From Streptomyces odonnellii (GTDB lineage: Bacteria; Actinomycetota; Actinomycetes; Streptomycetales; Streptomycetaceae): a stretch of 37,522 bases of DNA. The stretch covers positions 1 through 37,522 of the forward strand of contig NZ_LATD01000106.1 in NCBI RefSeq assembly GCF_000981895.1, read 5' to 3'. The notes beneath the pieces were generated by a model. That model was not told the origin of the DNA. It searched no databases and saw only the letters and a program-made list of their open reading frames with translations. A program made the translations under genes and the position numbers. Positions 1 through 7,761 of the stretch are shown piece by piece (within the stretch, counting starts at the first letter, position 1; the number at the start of each line of letters is the position of its first letter).

Positions 1-134
1 AGCGTCATATGTGGAGAAGAGGCCGGGGCGGGGGTGGCGGCGGACGCCGGTGCGGTCCCCGCTGCCTGTGGCAGGGTGACCAGCGACAGGGCCAGCAGGA
101 CGAGCGCGATCATGGTGCGGGACACAAGGCGCAC
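1..134 (-). CDS. Exported protein, N-terminal fragment (runs off left edge)
   Basis: Reading leftward from a GTG at 134, the frame stays open to the window edge (44 codons). A ribosome-binding site AGAGGA lies 7 bases before the GTG. The start MRLVSRTM is followed by a strongly hydrophobic stretch (IALVLLALSLVTL) and an Ala/Pro/Thr-rich segment with likely signal-peptidase sites (PQAAG, PASAA), which is a typical Sec signal peptide. The mature protein is outside the window, so its function cannot be named. The in-frame ATG at 113 is an alternative start, but the ribosome-binding site favours the GTG. Third-position GC is high, as in neighbouring genes. Confidence 0.6.
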   Translation of the reverse strand, partial: MRLVSRTMIALVLLALSLVTLPQAAGTAPASAATPAPASSPHMT

Positions 135-332
135 GATCCAGTCCTCTCTCGGGGCGCCCGGAGACGCCGGCTGAGGTACGCGTACGTGGGGGAGCGCGGA
201 ACGAGGCGGCACACGGATCACGTTCGGCTGTTTTCGAACAGGGCGCCAGCCGAAGCGTCAGGGGTAGTGAACATCGGAGGTTTCAAGGGGTCAAGGGATG
301 GCGCAGCGCGGTTTTCCCGCGGGCACGCCGAA

Positions 333-367
333 GCCGCGCTCAGCGGGGTGCGGGGGCTGAGCGCGGC
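333..367 (-). terminator. Intrinsic terminator-like hairpin after the M28 peptidase gene
   Basis: This is a perfect 12-bp inverted repeat (GCCGCGCTCAGC / GCTGAGCGCGGC) with an 11-base loop, 43 bases past the stop of the leftward peptidase gene. No U-tract follows, which is common for Streptomyces terminators. Confidence 0.6.
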
Positions 368-410
368 GGTGAGCGTATGTGTCAGTGTTCGGCAGGTTGT
401 GCGGCGCTGG

Positions 411-1841
411 TCAGCGCTGCGGTACGGGGAACGCCACCGGGCTGCGGTGGCCCGCCCGGTTCACCGCGCGGACACCGAAGAAGACATTGTCCTTGGACAG
501 GTCCACGGTGTGGCTCGTCGGACCTTCGGCCTCGATGACATCTGTCCACTCCGGCTCGGTCGTCTCGCGCCACACGACCTCGTACCCGGCCAGATCGGGC
601 TCCGTACCGGCATCCCACACCAGCTCCGTGGAGTTGGTCAGCGAGCTGGTGACGATCTTCACCCCGCGCGGGGTGGCCGGGGCCTGGGCCAGGGTCCACA
701 GGACCGCGCCATTGACCCGGGCCACCCGGGCGATATAGGCGAAGTCGCAGAACTCGGGCAGGTCGCCGTACTGCTGCCCGTCCTCCACCCGTACGTCCTG
801 GTGCTGGTGCGCGTAGTCCTCGGTCGGCTCGGTGAAACGGGCCGCCGCATAGCCGTTTTCGAGGAAGGGGATGTGGTCGCCACCGCGCAGATAGCGGTCG
901 CGGCGGTAGATCACCCGGACATTCATGCCGGTGGCGTCGTTGTTGGCGACATCGCGGACGAAGCGTGCGAGCTGACGGGTCGCCGAGTCGTTCTCGCCGC
1001 CGACCGAGCGGCGGACATTGGCCTCCTCCGGGGTCTCGGCGGTCGGCACGCCCTCCGCGAACAGCCGCACGCTGTACGGGTCGCGGGTGCCGTCGTCGGC
1101 CCGGGGGCTGCCGACGATGTCGTTGGTGAACATGCCCAGGACATTCGTCCCCGCGGCCTTGAACTGCCCCGCCATGTACTCGGCGCCGTACAGTCCCTGC
1201 TCCTCGCCCGCGACGGCGGCGAAGACAATGGTCGCGGCCGGCCGCCGCTTCGCCATGACGCGCGCCAGCTCCATGGCCACCGCGACACCCGAGGCGTCGT
1301 CGTCGGCGCCCGGGGCGTCGCTGGTCGCGTCCATGACGTCACTGGCGCGTGAGTCGTAGTGGCCGGAGACCACATAGACCCGGCCGGGGTCGACCGAACC
1401 GCGCAGGGTCGCCACGACATTGGTGATACGGGTCGCCACCGGGATCCGCGAGGCGGGTTCCTGGATGTACGACTGGAGCTCGACGGTCATCCGGCCGCCG
1501 GAGGCCGCCGCGTACCGCTTCAGCTCATTGAATATCCAGTCGCGGGCGGCACCGATACCACGCTCGGGGTCGTCCTGGATGGAGAGTGTGTGGCGCGTTC
1601 CGAACGCGGCGAGCCGGCGCACGGTCGCCTCGATCCGGTCGCGGGAGACCTCTCTGAGCAGCTCCCGCAGTTCGCGGTCGGGAGCCTGGGCGGTGGCGGG
1701 GCGGTCTCCGGTGTGCCGCCCGGCCGGGGTGCCCGTGGGGGCGGCGGCCTGGGCCACCGACGGCACGCCGCCGACCACGGCGGTCGCGACGGTGGCGGAC
1801 AGGACGGCCCTCCGGGGCATCCCTGTGGGGTGCTGGGGCAT
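411..1841 (-). CDS. Secreted M28-family zinc metallopeptidase with C-terminal Fn3-like region
   Basis: This 476-residue exported peptidase has an N-terminus with RR followed by a hydrophobic stretch ending in AQA (residues about 9-32). The M28 metal ligands can be placed in order: H161 in GHYDS, D181 in GADDDASG, the catalytic/metal pair E213-E214 in AGEEQGL, D241 in FTNDIVG, and H345 or H347 in EDYAHQH. These predict a co-catalytic two-zinc aminopeptidase or carboxypeptidase-type exopeptidase. Residues about 388-476 look like a fibronectin type III domain (TNSTELVWD, DLAGYEVVWR, FFGVRAVNRAGHRS). The ATG at 1841 was chosen because GGAAGGGA lies just upstream and the signal peptide starts there; the frame stays open much further upstream, but across the divergent chitinase gene. 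Exact substrate specificity cannot be read from the sequence. Confidence 0.9.
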   Translation of the reverse strand: MPQHPTGMPRRAVLSATVATAVVGGVPSVAQAAAPTGTPAGRHTGDRPATAQAPDRELRELLREVSRDRIEATVRRLAAFGTRHTLSIQDDPERGIGAARDWIFNELKRYAAASGGRMTVELQSYIQEPASRIPVATRITNVVATLRGSVDPGRVYVVSGHYDSRASDVMDATSDAPGADDDASGVAVAMELARVMAKRRPAATIVFAAVAGEEQGLYGAEYMAGQFKAAGTNVLGMFTNDIVGSPRADDGTRDPYSVRLFAEGVPTAETPEEANVRRSVGGENDSATRQLARFVRDVANNDATGMNVRVIYRRDRYLRGGDHIPFLENGYAAARFTEPTEDYAHQHQDVRVEDGQQYGDLPEFCDFAYIARVARVNGAVLWTLAQAPATPRGVKIVTSSLTNSTELVWDAGTEPDLAGYEVVWRETTEPEWTDVIEAEGPTSHTVDLSKDNVFFGVRAVNRAGHRSPVAFPVPQR

Positions 1842-1953
1842 GGCGGGTCCCTTCCACGGTGCGTGTATGACATGGCACTGGCGTTCCATGGTCATGGACA
1901 GGCCAACCTCGCACAAGGTCGCCCGGTGGCAACTGGGCGCTCTTGTGGGGTGC

Positions 1954-1982
1954 TTGACAAGGTCTAGACCTTCCCCTTCAAT
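1954..1982 (+). promoter_or_regulatory. Chitinase promoter with embedded DasR-type operator (dre)
   Basis: A consensus -35 hexamer TTGACA (1954-1959) is followed after 17 bp by TTCAAT (1977-1982), a 4/6 match to -10. The perfect 14-bp palindrome AAGGTCTAGACCTT (1959-1972) fills the spacer. Its core GGTCTAGACC matches the known DasR box, consensus close to ACTGGTCTAGACCACT, found before Streptomyces chitinase genes. A repressor bound here would block RNA polymerase directly. Glucosamine-6-phosphate relief of DasR is established in the genus and is inferred here. Confidence 0.75.
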
Positions 1983-2036
1983 CCAAGCGGAATCGTCCGA
2001 CGCGCCGTCGGCGCGAAGAGGGGAAAGCAACCGCAG

Positions 2037-3170
2037 ATGCCAAGACAATCCTTCAGGGGTCTTTCGCTCGCACGCTCCGCAGTCGTGCTGGCTGTCGGCG
2101 CGCTCTTCGCCACTCTGTTCGCCGTCCCCGCCTCCGCCGCCGATCCGGTGGGCCAGATCACCGGGCTGGGCGGCAAGTGCGTGGATGTGGCCGGCGCGAG
2201 CAACGCGAACGGCACTCCCGTACAGCTTTACGACTGCAATGGCAGCGCTGCCCAGAGCTGGACCGTCGCGGGCGACGGCACCCTGCGCGCGCTGGGCAAG
2301 TGTCTGGACATCGTCGACCGAGGCACCGCCGACGGCTCGCTCGTCCAGCTCTGGGACTGCGGCGGCGGCGCGAACCAGAAGTGGGTCGTCAACTCCGCCC
2401 GCGACATCGTCAATCCGCAGGCGAACAAGTGCCTGGACGTCAAGGACCGCAGCACCGCGAACGGTGCGAGGCTCCAGATCTGGACCTGCACGGGCCAGTC
2501 GAACCAGAAGTGGACCGCGGCCGGCACCACCCCTGGCGGCGGCAACCCGTCGGGCTTCGTGGTCAGCGAGTCCCAGTTCAACCAGATGTTCCCGAGCCGG
2601 AATCCCTTCTACACGTACAGCGGGCTGACCGCCGCGCTGAGCGCGTACCCGGGCTTCGCCAACTCCGGCAGTGACACGGTCAAGCGCCAGGAGGCCGCGG
2701 CCTTCCTCGCCAATGTCAGCCACGAGACCGGCGGTCTGGTGCATGTGGTGGAGCAGAACACCGCGAACTATCCGCACTACTGCGACGCCGGCCAACCGTA
2801 CGGCTGCCCGGCCGGTCAGGCTGCGTACTACGGGCGTGGTCCGATCCAGTTGAGCTGGAACTTCAACTACAAGGCCGCGGGTGACGCGCTGGGCATCAAC
2901 CTGCTCGCCGACCCGTGGCGCGTCGAGCGCGAGTCGGCCGTCGCCTGGAAGACCGGCCTCTGGTACTGGAACACCCAGAACGGTCCGGGCACCATGACCC
3001 CGCACAACGCGATGGTGAACCAGGCGGGCTTCGGCCAGACCATCCGCTCCATCAACGGCTCGCTGGAGTGCGACGGGCGCAACCCGGCGCAGGTCCAGAG
3101 CCGTGTGACCAACTACCAGCGCTTCACGCAGATCCTGGGCGTCGCGCCGGGCAACAACCTCTACTGCTGA
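2037..3170 (+). CDS. Secreted GH19 chitinase with N-terminal ricin-type lectin domain
   Basis: This 377-residue extracellular chitinase has a signal peptide at residues 1-34 (hydrophobic core, PASA cleavage). A ricin B-type beta-trefoil covers about 37-160, with three QxW repeats (QSW 73-75, QKW 114-116, QKW 157-159) and paired cysteines. A short Gly/Pro linker follows. The GH19 catalytic domain runs from about 173 to 377 and has the catalytic pair E230 (SHETGG) and E239 (VVEQN), plus the family block YYGRGPIQLSWNFNY. It hydrolyses chitin by inversion. Most Streptomyces GH19 enzymes pair the domain with a CBM5/12-type chitin-binding module, so the ricin-type lectin is a less common partner and may bind galactosyl or GlcNAc-containing glycans. 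The gene is monocistronic, preceded by a DasR-like operator and followed by a hairpin. The ATG is preceded by AGGGGAAAG. Confidence 0.93.
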   Translation: MPRQSFRGLSLARSAVVLAVGALFATLFAVPASAADPVGQITGLGGKCVDVAGASNANGTPVQLYDCNGSAAQSWTVAGDGTLRALGKCLDIVDRGTADGSLVQLWDCGGGANQKWVVNSARDIVNPQANKCLDVKDRSTANGARLQIWTCTGQSNQKWTAAGTTPGGGNPSGFVVSESQFNQMFPSRNPFYTYSGLTAALSAYPGFANSGSDTVKRQEAAAFLANVSHETGGLVHVVEQNTANYPHYCDAGQPYGCPAGQAAYYGRGPIQLSWNFNYKAAGDALGINLLADPWRVERESAVAWKTGLWYWNTQNGPGTMTPHNAMVNQAGFGQTIRSINGSLECDGRNPAQVQSRVTNYQRFTQILGVAPGNNLYC

Positions 3171-3207
3171 GCCCCTGCTCGGTCCTCGTACGTCGTACGT
3201 GAGTTGA

Positions 3208-3241
3208 GATGCGCGGTCCCGGAACCCCGGGGCCGCGCATC
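3208..3241. terminator. Bidirectional terminator between chitinase and ArsR genes
   Basis: The stem GATGCGCGG / CCGCGCATC (9 bp, perfect) is extended inward by one G-U and three GC pairs, with an 8-base loop. It lies 38 bases past the chitinase stop and just beyond the stop of the convergent regulator gene, so it can serve both. Confidence 0.65.
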
Positions 3242-3246
3242 CGCGT

Positions 3247-3606
3247 TCAGTCGTGCGGCGGGGTGCCCGTCACAAGATGGTCGGCGTGGTTGAGGGCCTC
3301 GATCGCCAGCCTCCGCAGATGCCCGTCCCGCAGGGTGTACACCGAGCGGCGGCCGTCCTTGCGTACCTGCACCAGACCCGCGAGCCGCAGTTTCGCGAGA
3401 TGCTGGCTGACCGCCGGGCGGGCCGCCCCGCAGATCTCGGTCAGTGTGTTCACATCGGCCTCGCCCCGGGTCAGCGACCAGACGAGATGGAGCCGGGTGG
3501 GATCGGCGAGCAGGGCGAAGACACCGGCCGCCGCGTCGAATTGCGGGGCGCCAGGAGTGTGCTGCTGCAACTCGGGCGCAACTGAGGACGGATTGCTCGC
3601 TGGCAT
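3247..3606 (-). CDS. ArsR/SmtB-family metal-sensing repressor (CzrA-like alpha-5 zinc site)
   Basis: This is a winged-helix repressor of about 119 residues. The ArsR signature runs from FALLADPTRLHLVWSL through the recognition helix AARPAVSQHLAKLRLAGLV to the wing RKDGRRSVYTL. The C-terminal helix carries D94-x-H96-(10)-H107-(2)-H110, exactly the spacing of the alpha-5 metal site known for CzrA/SmtB-type zinc (cobalt) sensors. The alpha-3 ELCVCDL cysteine motif is absent. It lies divergent from a CDF metal exporter, so the inference is zinc-relieved repression of that exporter and of itself. The start is uncertain: the ATG at 3606 begins the family-like sequence, but GGGAAG sits very close to it. 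An in-frame ATG at 3666 would add 20 residues, has no ribosome-binding site, and could only be used as a leaderless start. Confidence 0.88.
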   Translation of the reverse strand: MPASNPSSVAPELQQHTPGAPQFDAAAGVFALLADPTRLHLVWSLTRGEADVNTLTEICGAARPAVSQHLAKLRLAGLVQVRKDGRRSVYTLRDGHLRRLAIEALNHADHLVTGTPPHD

Positions 3607-3665
3607 CTTCCCATCGTAGGGCCCCCAGGCCCTGTCCTGGCCGGGATTCCGGCTCGACAGGTGCA

Positions 3666-3692
3666 TTGGTGCGCGCTTAAATACCTATGGGT
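3666..3692. promoter_or_regulatory. AT-rich divergent promoter/operator region, ArsR to CDF
   Basis: The 158 bases between the divergent metal-sensor and exporter genes contain one AT-rich patch (TTAAATACCTATGGG, 3677-3691) in otherwise GC-rich DNA. It contains the imperfect dyad ACC-TATG-GGT. Reading leftward, TAGGTATTTAA could act as a -10 region. This is the most likely operator of the ArsR-type repressor, but no consensus site can be proved by eye. Confidence 0.35.
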
Positions 3693-3764
3693 GATGACAC
3701 CCGCGGTGCCGCTGTCTCCGGCCGTCTCCGACGACACCCTCGACGCCCGACAGGAGAGCCACGC

Positions 3765-4838
3765 GTGAACGAACGCCATGAGCACCTTCGTACCCCGGCG
3801 CCGCCGTATGCCCACGGCCACGCCCACGGTCACGGTCGTGGCGCGGGCCGTCTGTCGCATCTGCGGCACCGGGCGGCCCATCTGCTGAAACCGCATTCCC
3901 ACGAGACGGCCGACAAGATCGACTCCACGATGGAGTCGTCGGCCGAGGGCATGCGGGCCCTGTGGATCTCGCTGGCCGTGCTCGGCGCCACCGCGGTCCT
4001 GCAGACCGTGGTCGTCGTGCTGTCCGGCTCGGTCGCCCTGCTCGGCGACACCGTCCACAACGCCGCCGACGCGCTGACCGCGCTGCCCCTGGCGGTGGCG
4101 TTCGTCCTCGGCCGCCGCGCGGCGACCCGCAGCTACACCTACGGCTACGGCCGCGCCGAGGACCTGGCCGGTATCGCCATCGTGCTCACCATCGCGGCCT
4201 CGGCCGCGCTCGCCGCGTACCAGGCCGTCGACCGGCTGCTGAACCCGCGGGACATCTCCCATCTGGGGCTTGTCGCCGTCGCCGCGGTCATCGGTTGCGT
4301 CGGCAACGAGTGGGTGGCCCGCTACCGCATCCGTGTCGGGAACCGGATCGGCTCGGCCGCGCTGGTCGCCGACGGCCTGCACGCCAGGACCGACGGCTTC
4401 ACCTCGCTGGCCGTCCTGCTGGGCGCGGCGGGCGCGGCCATGGGCCAGCGGTGGGCCGACCCGGTCGTCGGCCTGCTGATCACCGCCGCCATCCTGCTGG
4501 TGCTCAAGGACGCCTGCCGTGAGGTCTTCCGCCGGGTCATGGACTCCGTGGACCCGGCACTGATCGATACCGGCGAGGCCGCCGCGCGCCGGGTCCCCGG
4601 GGTCCTCGCGGTGACCGAGCTGCGGATGCGCTGGATCGGCCACCGGTTGCGGGCCGAGGTCACCGTCGAAGTGGACGGGAACCTGGGCGTACGGCAGGCG
4701 CACGAGGTGGCCGTCGAGGTGGAGCACGTCCTGCTGCACTCGGTACGCCGGCTCACCGCCGCCCTGGTGCACACCGATCCGGCCGCTGCCTCGGGAATTG
4801 ACGACCCGCACAGGAGACTGGCCCACCACGCGGTATGA
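3765..4838 (+). CDS. Cation diffusion facilitator (Zn2+-type) efflux transporter
   Basis: This 357-residue inner-membrane antiporter exports divalent metal in exchange for protons. It has a His-rich N-terminal tail (HGHAHGHGRG), then about six membrane segments between residues 65 and 265, then a cytoplasmic ferredoxin-like domain (about 266-345). The transport-site motifs are HNAAD (H98/D102, second helix) and HARTD (H206/D210, fifth helix). The HxxxD pair is characteristic of zinc/cadmium members, as opposed to the DxxxD of manganese or iron ones. The GTG at 3765 is chosen because AGGAGAG lies 6 bases upstream; the same frame opens earlier at 3687 without a ribosome-binding site. The divergent neighbour encodes a regulator with a zinc-type sensing site, supporting zinc homeostasis. 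Confidence 0.92.
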   Translation: MNERHEHLRTPAPPYAHGHAHGHGRGAGRLSHLRHRAAHLLKPHSHETADKIDSTMESSAEGMRALWISLAVLGATAVLQTVVVVLSGSVALLGDTVHNAADALTALPLAVAFVLGRRAATRSYTYGYGRAEDLAGIAIVLTIAASAALAAYQAVDRLLNPRDISHLGLVAVAAVIGCVGNEWVARYRIRVGNRIGSAALVADGLHARTDGFTSLAVLLGAAGAAMGQRWADPVVGLLITAAILLVLKDACREVFRRVMDSVDPALIDTGEAAARRVPGVLAVTELRMRWIGHRLRAEVTVEVDGNLGVRQAHEVAVEVEHVLLHSVRRLTAALVHTDPAAASGIDDPHRRLAHHAV

Positions 4839-4839
4839 G

Positions 4840-4945
4840 CAGCACCACGCGACAGCACCACGCGACACAAGCCCGACCACGCAAGCCGGACCACGCCGGC
4901 GTGAGCCCGACCACGCCGGCACAAGCCCGACCACGCCGCATGAGC
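4840..4945. repeat. Short degenerate direct repeats between CDF and P450 genes
   Basis: The 217-base gap after the exporter gene begins with degenerate direct repeats: two copies of AGCACCACGCGACA-like sequence, then three or four copies built on CCCGACCACGCCGGC. No credible gene or strong hairpin was found in the gap. The repeats look like slippage products and no function is proposed. Confidence 0.4.
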
Positions 4946-5055
4946 GCGGAACCCCTGCGGCCAGCCGTCGGCCGTGAACGCCCGCGTAGCACCCGCCCGG
5001 TCCCCGGTACGCCGCGGCCTGGTCCCCCGCCCACCGCGGCGGATACCGTCCGGGG

Positions 5056-6258
5056 ATGCCCGACTTCGCCCCCTCCTCGCCCGCGTTCCTCGCCGACCCC
5101 TACCCCGCCTACGCCGAGCTGCGGGCCCGTGGCCGCGCCCACTACTACGAGCCCAGCGACCAGTGGCTCGTCCCGCACCACGCGGATGTGTCGGCGCTGC
5201 TGCGGGACCGCCGCCTCGGCCGCTCGTACGGGCACCGCTTCACCCACGAGGGGTTCGGCAGGACCCCGCCGCCGCCCGGCCGTGAGCCGTTCCACGAGCT
5301 GAACGACCGCGGGATGCTCGAACTGGAGCCGCCGGACCACACCCGGATCCGCCGCCTGGTCTCCAAGGCGTTCACCCCGCGCACCGTCGAGCGGCTGAGG
5401 CCGTATGTGCACCGACTCGCCGCCGGTCTGGCGGGGCGGCTCGTGGCCGAGGGCGGCGGCGATCTGCTCGCCACCGTCGCCGAACCCCTGCCGGTCGCCG
5501 TGATCGCCGAGATGCTCGGCGTCCCGGAGGTGGACCGGCCGCTGCTGCGGCCCTGGTCGGCGGCGATCTGCGCGATGTACGAGCTGAACCCGTCGCCCGA
5601 GACGGCCCGCCGCGCGGTCACCGCCTCCCTGGAGTTCTCCACGTATCTGCGCGAACTCATCTCCGTACGCCGCCAGAAGCCCGGCGAGGACCTGATCTCC
5701 GCGCTCATCGCCGCCCATGACGACGGCGAGAAGCTGACCGAGGCCGAGATGGTCGCCACCTGCGCGCTGCTGCTGAACGCCGGGCACGAGGCGACGGTCA
5801 ACGCCACCGTCAACGGCTGGCACGCGCTGTTCCGCAATCCCGCGCAGCTCGCCGCCCTGCGCGCGGACCGGACCCTGCTGCCCACCGCCGTCGAGGAGCT
5901 GATGCGCTACGACACCCCGCTCCAGCTCTTCGAACGCTGGGTTCTCGACCCGGTCGAGATCGGCACCGTCACCATTCCGCGCGGCGCCGAGGTCGCCCTG
6001 CTGTTCGGCTCCGCCAACCACGACCCGGCCGTCTTCGCCGCTCCCGAAACCCTGGACCTGTCCCGCCGCGACAATCCGCACATCTCCTTCAGCGCCGGAA
6101 TCCACTACTGCGTCGGCGCCCCGCTCGCCCGTATGGAACTGACCGCGTCCATGACGGCCCTGCTGGACCTGGCCCCCGGACTGAGCCCGGCCGCGGAGCC
6201 GGCACGCAAACCGAACTTCGTCATCCGAGGGCTCGAAGCACTGCCGGTCACCGTGTGA
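5056..6258 (+). CDS. Cytochrome P450 monooxygenase
   Basis: This 400-residue soluble class I bacterial P450 has the expected landmarks in order: the HxxxR region (DHTRIRRLVSKAFTPR), the I-helix oxygen-binding motif AGHEAT, the K-helix ExxR in VEELMRYDTP, and the heme-binding loop FSAGIHYCVGAPLARME with thiolate C352. The length is normal for Streptomyces CYPs of the CYP107-like type. It needs an external ferredoxin and reductase, neither of which is adjacent. It stands alone between repeat-rich gaps, so the substrate cannot be inferred from context. The ATG at 5056 has only a close GGGG upstream, so the start is moderately certain. Confidence 0.93.
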   Translation: MPDFAPSSPAFLADPYPAYAELRARGRAHYYEPSDQWLVPHHADVSALLRDRRLGRSYGHRFTHEGFGRTPPPPGREPFHELNDRGMLELEPPDHTRIRRLVSKAFTPRTVERLRPYVHRLAAGLAGRLVAEGGGDLLATVAEPLPVAVIAEMLGVPEVDRPLLRPWSAAICAMYELNPSPETARRAVTASLEFSTYLRELISVRRQKPGEDLISALIAAHDDGEKLTEAEMVATCALLLNAGHEATVNATVNGWHALFRNPAQLAALRADRTLLPTAVEELMRYDTPLQLFERWVLDPVEIGTVTIPRGAEVALLFGSANHDPAVFAAPETLDLSRRDNPHISFSAGIHYCVGAPLARMELTASMTALLDLAPGLSPAAEPARKPNFVIRGLEALPVTV

Positions 6259-6330
6259 GAGGTACGAGGGGTGCGAGAGGTACGAGAGGTACGAGGCGTG
6301 CGCGGGGTGTGCGGGGTGTGCGGCCTCGCG
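6259..6330. repeat. Degenerate short tandem repeats after the P450 gene
   Basis: Directly after the P450 stop there are about four copies of GAGGTACGAG-like units, followed by two or three copies of CGGGGTGTG. No gene is seen in the 151-base gap. The array is probably a replication-slippage product. Confidence 0.45.
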
Positions 6331-6409
6331 CGGGCGGGCCGCGCCGACCCGTCCCCGTACGGTCCAACACGGCGCGCGGCCACCCGTCCCGCGAGGCTGC
6401 AATGGACGG

Positions 6410-7090
6410 GTGACCGCGCCTCCCGACGACTGCCTCGCGCGCAATGAGTGGATCTGCGGCGCCTATCTCTCTAGCCGCCGCACGATCCTCTGGGACGCGG
6501 TGCTCGAACACCTCCGGCTGACCTTCTCCGCCGTCCTGCTGAGCCTGCTGATCGCCGTCCCCCTCGCGCTCGCCGCCCGCCGCTGGCGCTGGGCGGGCGC
6601 CCCCGTGCTCGCGGTCACGACCATCCTCTACACCATCCCCTCGCTTGCGATGTTCTCCCTGCTGCTGCCGCTGTACGGGCTGTCCGCCTCGCTCGTCGTC
6701 GCCGGTCTCGTCCTCTACTCGCTCACCCTGCTCGTACGGAACATCTTGGCCGGACTGCGCGCGGTGCCCGAGGACACCCGGCAGGCCGCCCGCGGCATGG
6801 GCTACGGCCCCGTACGGCTGCTGCTCGCCGTCGAGCTGCCGCTCGCGCTGCCCGCCTCCCTGGCCGGACTGCGGATCGCGACCGTGTCCGCGGTCTCCCT
6901 CGTCACCATCGGCGCGATCGTCGGCTACGGCGGGCTCGGCAATCTCATCTACGAGGGGATGAACACCTTCTTCAAGGCGCAGGTGCTCACCGCCTCCGTC
7001 CTCTGTGTCCTCATCGCCGTCGTCGCCGATCTGCTGCTCCTCGGACTCCAGCGGCTGCTCACCCCCTGGACCAGGGCGGCCCGCGCGTGA
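6410..7090 (+). CDS. Osmoprotectant ABC transporter permease (OpuCB/ProW-like), first of two
   Basis: This 226-residue inner-membrane protein has about six hydrophobic segments and the permease coupling (EAA-type) region AARGMGYGPVRLLLAVELPLALP. The N-terminal block CLARNEWICGAY is characteristic of the first permease in the glycine betaine/choline/carnitine (OpuC) family, which supports the GTG at 6410. The stop overlaps the GTG of the second permease by 4 bases, implying translational coupling. It would form a heterodimeric channel with the next gene product. The substrate (betaine, choline or ectoine-like solute) is inferred from the family. Confidence 0.88.
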   Translation: MTAPPDDCLARNEWICGAYLSSRRTILWDAVLEHLRLTFSAVLLSLLIAVPLALAARRWRWAGAPVLAVTTILYTIPSLAMFSLLLPLYGLSASLVVAGLVLYSLTLLVRNILAGLRAVPEDTRQAARGMGYGPVRLLLAVELPLALPASLAGLRIATVSAVSLVTIGAIVGYGGLGNLIYEGMNTFFKAQVLTASVLCVLIAVVADLLLLGLQRLLTPWTRAARA

Positions 7091-7761
7091 ACACCCTCGC
7101 CGCAGCCTGGGCCTGGCTCACCAGCGCCGCCCATTGGTCGGGCCCCGCCGGCGTCTGGCACCGGCTCGGCGAGCATCTCTATCTGACCGTCGTCTGTCTC
7201 GCCCTGAGCTGCGCCGTCGCCCTCCCGGTCGCCCTGGTGCTGGGCCATCTCGGCCGCGGCGGCGCGCTGGCCGTCAATATCTCCAACGCCGGCCGGGCCG
7301 TCCCCACGTTCGCCGTCCTCGTCCTGCTGCTCCTCACCCCGGTCGGCGGGTACGGGGACGGGCCGACGATCATCGCGCTGGTCCTGTTCGCGATTCCGCC
7401 GCTGCTCACCAACGCCTATGTCGGGATGCGGGGCGTCGACCCCGAGGTGGTACGGGCCGCCCGCGGCATGGGAATGACCGGCCGGCAGCTCCTGTGGCGG
7501 GTCGAGGCGCCGCTCGCCCTGCCGCTGATCCTCACCGGGGTACGGATCGCCGCCGTACAGCTCGTCGCGACCGCCACACTCGCGGCCCTGATCGGCGGCG
7601 GCGGGCTCGGCCGGATCATCACCGCCGGATTCAATCTCGCCGACACCCCGCAAGTGGTCGCCGGGGCCGTCCTCGTGGCGGTGTTCGCACTGCTGGTGGA
7701 GGCGGTGTTCGAGGCGGTGCGGAAGTTCGGCCCGCGGTGGGTCAGGGGCGGCGCCGGGTGA
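7087..7761 (+). CDS. Osmoprotectant ABC transporter permease (OpuCD-like), second of two
   Basis: This 224-residue membrane permease is homologous to the one before it, with the coupling loop AARGMGMTGRQLLWRVEAPLALP and five or six hydrophobic helices. The motif TLAALIGGGGLGRIITAGFN is typical of the family. It overlaps the preceding permease (GTGA) and the following binding-protein gene (GTGA), forming a tight three-gene unit. The paired but non-identical permeases match the OpuC/OsmF type of compatible-solute importer, not the single-permease ProU type. Confidence 0.88.
   Translation: MNTLAAAWAWLTSAAHWSGPAGVWHRLGEHLYLTVVCLALSCAVALPVALVLGHLGRGGALAVNISNAGRAVPTFAVLVLLLLTPVGGYGDGPTIIALVLFAIPPLLTNAYVGMRGVDPEVVRAARGMGMTGRQLLWRVEAPLALPLILTGVRIAAVQLVATATLAALIGGGGLGRIITAGFNLADTPQVVAGAVLVAVFALLVEAVFEAVRKFGPRWVRGGAG

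Noticed and set aside
1842..3005. Long in-frame extension upstream of the M28 peptidase
   Set aside because: It is antisense to the clearly real chitinase gene. The peptidase has a signal peptide and ribosome-binding site at 1841, so the extension is only an open frame caused by high GC.
5056..6258. P450 as a tailoring enzyme of the deazapurine cluster
   Set aside because: It lies more than 26 kb away, separated by unrelated primary-metabolism operons, and known toyocamycin/sangivamycin synthesis does not need a P450.
4840..6330. Repeat clusters as CRISPR arrays
   Set aside because: Units are short, degenerate and contiguous without unique spacers, and no cas genes are present.
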